Positions 7,813-15,939 of a stretch of DNA of 15,939 nucleotides are shown here, piece after piece. The translations under genes were made by a program, and so were the position numbers. The stretch is from Pseudomonadota bacterium. Its GTDB lineage: Bacteria > Pseudomonadota > Gammaproteobacteria > Burkholderiales > Burkholderiaceae_D. The notes under the pieces were generated by a model. It made no database searches and had not been told where the DNA came from. It worked only from the letters and a program-made list of their open reading frames with translations. The stretch is taken from positions 1 through 15,939 of the forward strand of contig JAEZLB010000339.1 in NCBI GenBank assembly GCA_023435945.1, given 5' to 3'. How positions within the stretch are numbered: position 1 is the first letter of the stretch; every line of letters begins with the position of its first letter.

Positions 7813-7923
7813 AATATCCTCCATGATAAAAGTGGACAGCTAACAGTACTCGTCCGGGATTGCAAAATCAATGACAGGCTAACGGCAACTAGACATCACC
7901 CATCCGCTTCCTACAATCCGTTA

Positions 7924-7957
7924 CAAAAAAAAAGCTGCGCAAACCGCGCAGCTTTTT
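7924..7957 (-). terminator. Intrinsic terminator of the ilvIHC operon
   Basis: AAAAAGCTGCGC (7957-7946) pairs with GCGCAGCTTTTT across the loop GGTTT and runs into a T tract on the minus strand. It begins about 17 bp after the ilvC stop. Confidence 0.93.
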
Positions 7958-7973
7958 CATCAACGAGCAACGA

Positions 7974-9530
<1,557 letters not shown>

Positions 9531-9531
<1 letters not shown>

Positions 9532-11246
9532 TACAGATCCTCCGAGCCCAGCAGCATTTCGGTCAAGCCTTTACCCGCCTTGACCATGGGCCAGACGTTT
9601 TCGGTTTGATCCGTAATGAAGTTCATGAACACCAGCTTGTCTTTCATGCCGAAGGCTTCTTTCAGAGAAGCCTCAACATCGCCAGGATTTTCGATCTTCA
9701 TCCCTACATGGCCATACGACTCGGCCAGTTTGTTGAAATCCGGCAGGGAATCCATGTAAGACTCGGAATAACGCGAACCGTATTCAATCTGCTGCCACTG
9801 CCGCACCATGCCGAGGAAGCGGTTGTTCAGCAGGATGATCTTCGGTGTCAGGTGATACTGTTTGCAGGTCGCCAGCTCCTGGATACACATCTGGATCGAT
9901 GCTTCACCAGTGATGCAGGCCACATCGGTGCCAGGATGCGCCATCTGCACGCCCATTGCATAAGGCAGGCCCACGCCCATGGTACCCAGGCCACCGGAGT
10001 TCAGCCAGCGGCGCGGCTTGTCGAAGCCATAGTATTGCGCGGCCCACATCTGGTGCTGCCCCACGTCGGAAGTGATGAAGGCATCGCCCTTGGTCACTTC
10101 CCACAACTTTTCAACCACGAACTGCGGCTTGATGACTTCATTGGAATGCGTGTATTTCAGGCACTCGCGACCACGCCATTCATTGATCTGGCGCCACCAT
10201 GCATCCAAGGCCTGCGCTTTGGGCTTGGTTTCCGTGGTGTCGAGTTGAGTCAGCATCTCCTTCAGCACGTCTTTCACATTACCGACGATGGGAATGTCGA
10301 CTTTGACGCGCTTGGAGATGGAAGACGGATCGATATCGATATGGATGATCTTGCGTGCGTGCGAAGAGAAGTGCTTGGGATTGCCGATCACGCGATCGTC
10401 GAAACGCGCACCGACCGCAATCAGCACGTCGCAGTGCTGCATCGCCATGTTGGCTTCGTAGGTGCCATGCATGCCGGGCATGCCCACGTACTTGTCGCTG
10501 GTCGAGCGGTAACCGCCAAGCCCCATCAGCGTGTTGCAGCATGGGTAACCAAGCCTATCCACCAACTGGTTCAACTCAGGCGCAGCATTCGCCAAGATCA
10601 CACCGCCACCGGTGTAGATCATTGGTCGTTCCGCAGTAAGCAGCAATTGAAGCGCTTTACGGATCTGGCCGGAATGACCTTTGTCCACCGGGCGGTAGGA
10701 GCGCATCTCGACTTCTTTCGGATAATCGAATGCGGCTTTTTGTACGGTAATGTCTTTCGGAATATCGACCAGTACCGGACCGGGGCGGCCCGTAGTGGCG
10801 ATATAAAACGCCTTCTTCATCGTGGCCGCCAAATCCTTGACGTCCTTGACGAGGAAGTTGTGCTTCACGCAGGGACGCGTAATACCGACGGTATCGCACT
10901 CCTGGAAAGCATCCTGACCGATGGCATGACTCGGCACCTGGCCGGAGATGATCACCATCGGAATCGAATCCATGTAAGCCGTGGCGAGACCGGTGACCGC
11001 ATTGGTCACACCGGGACCGGAAGTCACGATCGCGACGCCGACTTTTTCAGAACAGCGGGAATAGGCATCAGCAGCATGAATAGCCGCCTGCTCATGACGC
11101 ACCAGCACGTGCTGGAATTTGTCCTGATTGTAGATTGCATCGTAAATGTAGAGCACTGCGCCACCGGGATAACCGAACACATGTTCGACACCCTCTTCGG
11201 CGAGACAGCGCACGACGATTTCCGCGCCTGTGATTTCGTTACTCAT
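9531..11246 (-). CDS. ilvI: Acetolactate synthase large (catalytic) subunit
   Basis: ThDP-dependent condensation of two pyruvates, or pyruvate plus 2-oxobutyrate: first committed step of the branched-chain pathway. The 571 residues contain the N-terminal pyrimidine-binding domain with the ThDP-activating E52 in VRHEQAA. The central FAD-binding domain is around 190-345. The C-terminal pyrophosphate domain has its metal-binding motif at 447-475, reading GEAS...NN instead of the usual GDGS...NN. The ATG at 11246 has AAAGGA 7 bp upstream. An in-frame GTG at 11315 would add 23 residues unlike the family and is rejected as start. Called ilvB in some genomes. Confidence 0.96.
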
Positions 11247-11301
11247 ACTATGTCCTTTCAAGGTCCATTGGAAATTGATCGGATGCTCTCCCCTTGCGGA
11301 A

Positions 11302-11328
11302 TCAGGCAGCAGCACAGCTTTCAGGCAT
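11302..11328 (-). other. Small upstream ORF 2 in the ilvI leader
   Basis: ATG plus seven codons (MPESCAAA) and a TGA, with AAGGAAGGG immediately upstream. It ends 55 bp before the ilvI ATG. It is not rich in branched-chain residues. Translation is possible but unproven. Confidence 0.25.
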
Positions 11329-11404
11329 CCCTTCCTTGTGCGGGTTGCGTCGTGTCGTTGCGCCTCCGTAGAGACACTTCAACAAGGCGCTAGTCGCGAC
11401 TCGT

Positions 11405-11431
11405 TCAGCCAGAATTCCTGTATTGCGGCAT
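11405..11431 (-). other. Small upstream ORF 1 in the ilvI leader
   Basis: ATG plus seven codons (MPQYRNSG) and a TGA, with GAGGA about 4-5 bp upstream. Same length as the second small ORF. Nothing in its content suggests a regulatory amino acid. Confidence 0.25.
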
Positions 11432-11558
11432 TGGTTCCTCACGCTTGTGGCGCGGGTTAGAACAAACAGCTTGCAAATGCAGCGCGTCTTGTCGTTGGGC
11501 GGCGTGGTGCGTCGCGGCGAAAGACCGTATACACCTTCAGGATCGCGAAGGGTGTAAT

Positions 11559-11587
11559 ACGTTACTGCTTTGCATGATTTTGGTCAA
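11559..11587 (-). promoter_or_regulatory. Candidate promoter of ilvIHC
   Basis: TTGACC (11587-11582) is followed after 17 bp by TAACGT (11564-11559). The -35 box is good and the -10 box is poor (three of six). It would give a leader of about 305 nt. Confidence 0.35.
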
Positions 11588-11746
11588 GCCGAATCTCGCG
11601 AAAAGCCTTAGAAATCAAGGATTTTCTTCTATTTTCCAGCACAGACAGCCGCTTTTTTGCTAGGATGCGCACCATTTGCGAATCGCCGCATCCATTTTCT
11701 CTTTGCCGCGCAGCCACCCTTTATCGCTGCGCCTCTGCATTACACA

Positions 11747-12277
11747 ATGAACAAGCCTGACTCGCTTCCCACTCCCTCCCTGAAACGCCGCGTCGCCATC
11801 ATGATCTATGAAGGCACCCTACTGTTCGGCATCGTTTTTACCGCCGGACTGGCCTTTTCCGTCGTCATGCAGCAAACCCATGCCTTGTACCTGCGCCATG
11901 CGATGCAATACTGGCTGTTCTTCGTGCTCGGCGCCTATTTCGTCTGGTTCTGGTCGCATGGCGGTCAGACGCTGCCGATGAAGACCTGGCACGTGAAACT
12001 TGTCACTGCGGATGGCCGCCCTGTATCGATGGGACGCGCCGCATTCCGCTATCTGCTTTGCTGGCTGTGGTTCGTGCCGGGACTGGCGCTGGCAGCCACG
12101 CTGCGTACGGAAGGATGGATGATGGTCATTATCGCCACCATCAGCACCATCATCTGGGGCCTGACCATCTATTTCGATCCGCAACGACAGTTTCTGCATG
12201 ACCGCATGGCCGGCACGCGACTGGTGCAGACACGTGTCCGCGAACCCAAAGTCAAGGCCAGGAAGGCCGTCGGCTGA
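11747..12277 (+). CDS. RDD family integral membrane protein
   Basis: A 176-residue protein of the RDD family, small membrane proteins of mostly unknown function, some tied to ion transport. The family arginine appears at the start of the first membrane segment in LKRRVAIMIYEG (12-23). Four hydrophobic stretches are visible: about 17-40, 53-70, 98-118 and 125-143. The later family Asp lies in FLHDRMAGTRLV (149-160). The usual first-helix Asp seems replaced by E22. I chose this ATG because the domain starts right after it. The longer reading from a TTG at 11657 adds 30 residues with no family likeness. No strong ribosome-binding site is visible. It is 9 bp upstream of the hydrolase gene. Confidence 0.8.
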   Translation: MNKPDSLPTPSLKRRVAIMIYEGTLLFGIVFTAGLAFSVVMQQTHALYLRHAMQYWLFFVLGAYFVWFWSHGGQTLPMKTWHVKLVTADGRPVSMGRAAFRYLLCWLWFVPGLALAATLRTEGWMMVIIATISTIIWGLTIYFDPQRQFLHDRMAGTRLVQTRVREPKVKARKAVG

Positions 12278-12286
12278 ACCAGGCGC

Positions 12287-13288
12287 ATGACGAGATGCAT
12301 TACCATAAACCGCATGCTTGTCCACCTCACCCGACTTCTGCTCCTGCTGCAAGGCCTGATTATTCTCGGCATCGCGCTCGCCGCGCATTACGTCCGGGAA
12401 ATGAATTGGACCATGTCGTTGCTGCTGGGGACGCTTGCCGTATTGCTGGTACGCATGGGTATTACCGCCAACAATTTTTTCATCAATCGCTATTACCGCG
12501 GCCCGCCCGATGAAGATACCCGCCTATCCTGGCTTCAGTGGCTGCGCGTTTACCTGAACGAATTCATGGCCACGATGCATTGCTCATCCTGGGCCATGCC
12601 CTTTCTGGCCTTTGCCGGACGCCCAATTCCGCACCCCGTCGGGCTTCCGGTACTGCTGATACATGGCTACGCCTGCAACAGCGGTTACTGGCACCGCATG
12701 AGCAAAGCCCTTGCAGCGGCCCATATCACTCACTACGCAATTGACCTGGAACCACTATTTGCCGGCATCGATGATTACGCCCCCCTGATACGCGAGGCTG
12801 TCAACAGGCTGTGCATGGAATCGGGCAAAGACCGGGTCATTATCGTGGCGCATAGCATGGGCGGCCTCGTCGCCCGCGCCTACCTGCGCAAGGAAGGTGA
12901 TACACGCATAGCGAAAGTGATTACGCTGGGTTCGCCCCACAAAGGATCAGGCCTGGCCAATTTCGGACTGGGAGCCAATTCCCAGCAAATGCGCTGGACA
13001 GGCAGCGCCAGAGAGGGCCAGGCCAGTGCATGGTTATGCCAACTGCAGGCCAGCGAAAACGAACAAGGCATGGCGCGCTTCGTTTCCATCTACTCATTGC
13101 ATGACAACATCATCGCCCCACAAAGCTCCTCCATCCTGCCAGGCGCGAAGAATATCGCCTTCAGGGGAATTGGGCATGTGGCTCTTGCCTACACCCCGGA
13201 GATACACGAATGCGTGATCAGGGAGATCCTTGCCACTCCCGCTGAAACAGCACCCCCTCAAAGCCATATGGCAAGCCGTTTAAGCTAA
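12287..13288 (+). CDS. Membrane-anchored alpha/beta hydrolase (lipase/esterase-like)
   Basis: A 333-residue protein with two N-terminal hydrophobic segments (about 11-33 and 42-60) followed by an alpha/beta hydrolase domain. The oxyanion-strand motif VLLIHGY (122-128), nucleophile elbow AHSMGG with S190, GSPHKGSG (215-222), D273 in SLHDNIIAP and H297 in GIGHVAL make a complete triad. The arrangement resembles bacterial triacylglycerol lipases and related esterases; the substrate cannot be told. A start at M10 (12314) is equally possible, as neither ATG has a strong ribosome-binding site. It lies between the RDD and LOG genes on the same strand; a functional link is not evident. Confidence 0.85.
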   Translation: MTRCITINRMLVHLTRLLLLLQGLIILGIALAAHYVREMNWTMSLLLGTLAVLLVRMGITANNFFINRYYRGPPDEDTRLSWLQWLRVYLNEFMATMHCSSWAMPFLAFAGRPIPHPVGLPVLLIHGYACNSGYWHRMSKALAAAHITHYAIDLEPLFAGIDDYAPLIREAVNRLCMESGKDRVIIVAHSMGGLVARAYLRKEGDTRIAKVITLGSPHKGSGLANFGLGANSQQMRWTGSAREGQASAWLCQLQASENEQGMARFVSIYSLHDNIIAPQSSSILPGAKNIAFRGIGHVALAYTPEIHECVIREILATPAETAPPQSHMASRLS

Positions 13289-13348
13289 ATGCCGCCGCGC
13301 CCCCTATCTCCTACAATACACCCGACCTCACTGAATTACGCTTATCCC

Positions 13349-13957
13349 ATGTCTCAAACCCTACATACACTATGCGTTTACTGTGGCTCATCCGCAGGCG
13401 TTTCTCCTGCCTATGCCAACGCAGCACGCGAGCTCGCACGCATGCTGGCAGCCTCCAATATCAACCTTGTCTATGGCGGCGGCAATATCGGCCTGATGGG
13501 CATCATTGCCAACGAAATGCTGCAACTGGGAATGAAAGTGACGGGCGTGATCCCGCAGGCGCTGATGAGGAAGGAAATCGGGCACCTCGAACTCACGCAA
13601 TTGCATGTCGTCAAAGACATGCATGAGCGCAAGGCCATGATGGCCGATTTATCAGATGGTTTTATCGCCATGCCCGGCGGCATGGGCACACTGGAAGAGC
13701 TGTTTGAAGTACTGACCTGGTCGCAACTGGGCCTGCATAACAAACCTATCGGGTTGCTTAACGTTGAAGGCTTCTATCAGGCCCTGCTGGATTTCATGCA
13801 ACACCTGGTCTCCCAGCGTTTCGTCAAACCCGAACATGCGGATTTACTGATCCACGCTGAAACGCCAGCCACGCTGCTCGAACGCATGCAAGCATTCGAG
13901 CCAAATACCGCGTCCAAGTGGCTGGACCAGGCTACGGCACAGCAGATACTGCCGTAA
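13349..13957 (+). CDS. LOG family protein (TIGR00730; cytokinin riboside 5'-monophosphate phosphoribohydrolase-like)
   Basis: A 202-residue Rossmann-fold protein with the family's two signatures: R94-K95 in MHERKAMM and PGGMGTLEE at 109-117 (PGGxGTxxE). It opens with LCVYCGSSAG and VYGGGNIGLMG, which bind the nucleotide phosphate. Family members release the base from nucleoside 5'-monophosphates, including cytokinin ribotides and AMP. In bacteria the physiological role is usually unclear. The reading frame extends 20 codons upstream to an ATG touching the hydrolase stop, but those residues are Pro-rich and unlike the family, so MSQTLHTLCVYCG is the likely start. It converges on the next gene with a 10-bp gap and no terminator between. 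Confidence 0.88.
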   Translation: MSQTLHTLCVYCGSSAGVSPAYANAARELARMLAASNINLVYGGGNIGLMGIIANEMLQLGMKVTGVIPQALMRKEIGHLELTQLHVVKDMHERKAMMADLSDGFIAMPGGMGTLEELFEVLTWSQLGLHNKPIGLLNVEGFYQALLDFMQHLVSQRFVKPEHADLLIHAETPATLLERMQAFEPNTASKWLDQATAQQILP

Positions 13958-13967
13958 CCCGCACAGG

Positions 13968-15209
13968 CTACGCTGACAAAGCCTGCCGGAAATCCTGCAG
14001 CAGATCGTCGGTATCTTCGATGCCGACCGACACCCGTATCAGCGATTCCGCAATGCCCATGCTGGCACGGCGTTCCGGTCCCATCTCGTAGAAAATAGTA
14101 TGGGCAACGGGAATAATCAGTGTACGTGTGTCGCCGAGGTTACTGGCTGGAATAGCCAACTGCAGGCGGTTCAGGAAATCGAAGCAGTCAATCCCCTCCT
14201 TCAGCTCGAAGCTGAACAGACTGCCATACGCCCTGAACAGTTCCGAGGCCAGCCCATGCTGCGGATGATTGGCAAGCCCCGGATAGTAGACGGCGGCCAC
14301 ACGCTCATCCGCCGCCAGCATCTGCGCCAGCGCAGCAGCATTGGCGCATTCGCGATCCATGCGCAGTGCCATGGTCTCCGCCCCGACAGCGAGATGGTGA
14401 GCTGCTTCAGGCCCCAGCGTCGCACCGAAATCACGCAGCGCTTTCGCTCGAATCTGCGCGATGCCCCACTGCTCTACTGAAAATCGCTTGTAACTTTCTG
14501 CGATATTCGGAAACACGCTCCAGTCGTACAAGCCGGTGTCGGTCAGACTGCCGCCGAGTGCATTGCCATGCCCGCCCACGAACTTGGTCAGCGCATTGAC
14601 CACCAGCGAAGCGCCTACGTCCTTGGGACGGAACAGGTAGGGCGAGGTCAGCGTATTGTCCACCACATACAGCAGCCCCCGTTCGCGGCAAAGCTGGCCT
14701 ATGCGGGCCAGGTCGGCGATCTGGGTGCGGGGATTGGCGATGGTCTCGACAAACACCATGCGTGTATTCGGCGTCAGCGCAGCTTCCACATTGGCAACGT
14801 CGGTCGCATCCACCATGGATACCTGGATGCCCTGGCCGTTGACGGTTTGCCAGAGGCTGTTCGTATTGCCGAACAAAAAGGCCGACGATACAACATGATC
14901 GCCCTCCTTCAGCAGCGCCTGCGCAATAGCGCCAATGGCCGCCATGCCGGTCGCAAAGCAAATGGTGGACACCCCCTGCTCCATGCGGGTCACTTTTTCT
15001 TCCAGGGCCGAGACCGTCGGATTGCCCTGGCGTCCGTAACGGAAACCAGGCTTGCGCCCCTGAAATACGGCTGCCAGCTCGCGCGCATCGGAATAGCCGA
15101 ACGTCACCGAGGTATGAATGGGCTTGTGCACCGATCCATGCTCAATCGCTTTCTGGCGATCGCTATGCAGAATGCTTGTGGTAAAGCCGTATTGCGCTTT
15201 TTTATTCAT
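13968..15209 (-). CDS. Cys/Met metabolism PLP-dependent enzyme (cystathionine gamma-synthase family)
   Basis: A 413-residue fold-type I PLP enzyme of the trans-sulfuration family. Landmarks: Y58 and R60 in RYGRQGNPT, which reach the PLP phosphate of the partner subunit; FATGMAAI (85-92); D184 in VVDNTLTSP, which pairs with the pyridine nitrogen; and the Schiff-base K209 in ALTKFVGGHGNALGG. NLGDTRTL near residue 360 is also typical. Its place directly downstream of purF is where Burkholderiales and pseudomonads often carry metZ (O-succinylhomoserine sulfhydrylase), so homocysteine formation by sulfhydrylation is plausible. The Lys region differs from the MetZ I know (ATKFLDGQG), so I give no symbol. 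AGG lies 6 bp before the ATG. Confidence 0.85.
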   Translation of the reverse strand: MNKKAQYGFTTSILHSDRQKAIEHGSVHKPIHTSVTFGYSDARELAAVFQGRKPGFRYGRQGNPTVSALEEKVTRMEQGVSTICFATGMAAIGAIAQALLKEGDHVVSSAFLFGNTNSLWQTVNGQGIQVSMVDATDVANVEAALTPNTRMVFVETIANPRTQIADLARIGQLCRERGLLYVVDNTLTSPYLFRPKDVGASLVVNALTKFVGGHGNALGGSLTDTGLYDWSVFPNIAESYKRFSVEQWGIAQIRAKALRDFGATLGPEAAHHLAVGAETMALRMDRECANAAALAQMLAADERVAAVYYPGLANHPQHGLASELFRAYGSLFSFELKEGIDCFDFLNRLQLAIPASNLGDTRTLIIPVAHTIFYEMGPERRASMGIAESLIRVSVGIEDTDDLLQDFRQALSA

Positions 15210-15256
15210 ACTGAACCTGTATCGTGATGGTGACGCCGGATACCTTCCGGCACTCC

Positions 15257-15285
15257 TGTATATCCGTCTGGACTTAATTAAACAA
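15257..15285 (-). promoter_or_regulatory. Candidate promoter of the PLP-enzyme gene
   Basis: TTGTTT (15285-15280), which overlaps the end of the purF terminator T tract, and TATACA (15262-15257) are 17 bp apart. The position between terminator and gene is right; both boxes are moderate. Confidence 0.35.
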
Positions 15286-15315
15286 AAAACCCGTTTAGCG
15301 CCGGCTAAACGGGTT
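15284..15315 (-). terminator. Intrinsic terminator downstream of purF
   Basis: AACCCGTTTAGC and GCTAAACGGGTT form a perfect 12-bp stem with a 4-nt loop, followed by TTTTTT on the minus strand. It lies about 160 bp after the purF stop. The DNA between (15317-15476) shows only a 7-bp hairpin (GCAGCCC/GGGCTGC, 15445-15468) and no gene. Confidence 0.92.
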
Positions 15316-15476
15316 AGATCGTGACTTCCCTTTTAGCTGCACTTATTGGGGTGACTCCCCGCGCCCGCAAGCAGTGTCAAATCGGCGCCCTGCAATCGTA
15401 ACGCAAATTCCCGCGACCCCCAAATGGCGAAATGCCATGCTGCCGCAGCCCTGGTATTTTCGGGCTGCATGCCTGC

Positions 15477-15926
15477 TCAATCCATCGTGGCAAGGTTCAG
15501 GTTCAGTTGCGAACGAACGATGTCTTCCGTATCCACCTTGGGACGGTTACGCGCCCGCTCAAGACGATCCAGGTAGTCACGCGAAATATCGCCGGTCACG
15601 TAACGACCATCGAAGGGCGACAGCTCGAAATCCTTGAGCGACGGGTTCACATCCGAAATGGAGCTGATCAGCGCATCCAGGTCCTGGTACACCAGGCGGT
15701 CGGCGGTAATCTCGCGACGAATCTCTTCATCGTCGCGCCCATGGGCGATCAGCTCATCGCGGGTCGGCATGTCGATGCCGTACACGTTGGGATAACGTAC
15801 CGGCGGCGCTGCCGATGCGAAGATCACACGCTTGGCGCCCGATTCGCGTGCCATCTGCACAATTTCACGACTGGTGGTGCCGCGCACGATGGAGTCGTCT
15901 ACCACCAATACGCACTTGCCCATGAA
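15477..15926 (-). pseudogene. purF: Amidophosphoribosyltransferase, C-terminal part only
   Basis: PurF makes 5-phosphoribosylamine from PRPP and glutamine, the first step of purine synthesis. Only the last ~149 residues lie in the window. They include the PRPP-binding loop VLVVDDSIVRGTTS, the segment ASAAPPVRYPNVYGIDMP, and LIAHGRDDEEI, with a C-terminal tail that looks complete. Missing are the N-terminal glutaminase half and the first part of the transferase domain. Going upstream, the frame reads Phe then TAG (15929-15927). The window's last 13 bases therefore do not encode PurF, although conserved sequence should continue there. The ATG at 15923 is internal to PurF, not a real start. Probably intact in the organism and damaged by the contig end. 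Confidence 0.85.
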
Positions 15927-15939
15927 CTAGGCACCCAAC

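Larger units (their letters stand above)
11247..11746. promoter_or_regulatory. Divergent intergenic region, ilvI leader and RDD upstream
   Basis: Five hundred bases without a convincing gene between the divergent ilvI and RDD starts. On the minus strand it holds a possible ilv promoter, a bulged hairpin at 11530-11556 (TACACCcTTC/GAAGGTGTA, nine pairs around one bulged C) and two 8-codon ORFs with ribosome-binding sites. On the plus strand TGCTAGGAT at 11658-11666 resembles an extended -10 element for the RDD gene. I see no Ile/Val/Leu-rich leader peptide followed by a terminator, so classical attenuation is not evident. Confidence 0.5.

Noticed and set aside
9606..11393. 595-codon plus-strand open frame opposite ilvI and its leader
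   Set aside because: Antisense shadow of a well-conserved gene; no ribosome-binding site and no recognisable domain.
11445..11663. 72-codon plus-strand frame in the ilvI-RDD spacer
   Set aside because: No ribosome-binding site, no recognisable domain, and it overlaps the probable ilv promoter and leader hairpin.
11657..13957. RDD-hydrolase-LOG trio as a possible new system
   Set aside because: The three are close and co-directional, but each is a common widespread family, spacing and starts are ordinary, and nothing in the sequence ties them to a joint function.
15927..15939. Right-edge bases resembling cloning-vector or adaptor sequence
   Set aside because: Thirteen bases are too few to identify an origin; the resemblance is not stronger than chance.

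Overview
The window looks like an ordinary housekeeping stretch of a betaproteobacterial chromosome. It most resembles Burkholderiales, probably Oxalobacteraceae (Herminiimonas/Herbaspirillum-like). The basis is protein style and gene order recalled from these groups, not a database search. Moderate G+C, dense packing, short spacers and clear intrinsic terminators fit this. I see no transposon, phage module, CRISPR array, toxin-antitoxin pair or defence island, and no convincing previously undescribed system.

Layout. Everything from the left edge to about 11.25 kb is on the minus strand, so transcription runs right to left. Read in that direction: ilvI-ilvH-ilvC (branched-chain amino acid synthesis), a periplasmic SIMPL/DUF541 protein, psd-pssA (phosphatidylserine synthesis and decarboxylation to phosphatidylethanolamine), rpsO, pnp, tpiA-secG, tRNA-Leu(GAG), and the first genes of the NADH dehydrogenase operon, nuoA and a broken nuoB. 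A plus-strand block follows at 11.75-13.96 kb: an RDD membrane protein, a membrane-anchored alpha/beta hydrolase and a LOG-family phosphoribohydrolase. Two more minus-strand genes end the window: a Cys/Met-metabolism PLP enzyme sitting just downstream of purF, and the C-terminal part of purF.

Transcription units. Strong hairpin/T-tract terminators follow tRNA-Leu, pnp, rpsO, ilvC and purF, so the minus strand divides into several units. A well-formed promoter precedes tpiA (TTGACC-18-TAGAAT). A good rpsO promoter (TTGTGT-17-TATACT) has a terminator-like hairpin starting right at its predicted transcript start. The ilvI leader is about 300 nt long and carries two tiny ORFs with ribosome-binding sites.

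Caution about the edges. At the left edge, homology to NuoB stops at about position 123 and the first ~122 bases read as unrelated coding DNA. At the right edge, an in-frame stop lies immediately before the conserved PRPP loop of PurF. Both are genes expected to be intact in such an organism, so the ends look like contig-end chimerism or assembly error rather than biology. Several gene starts were moved to fit ribosome-binding sites (pssA, ilvI, the SIMPL gene) or domain starts (RDD, LOG).
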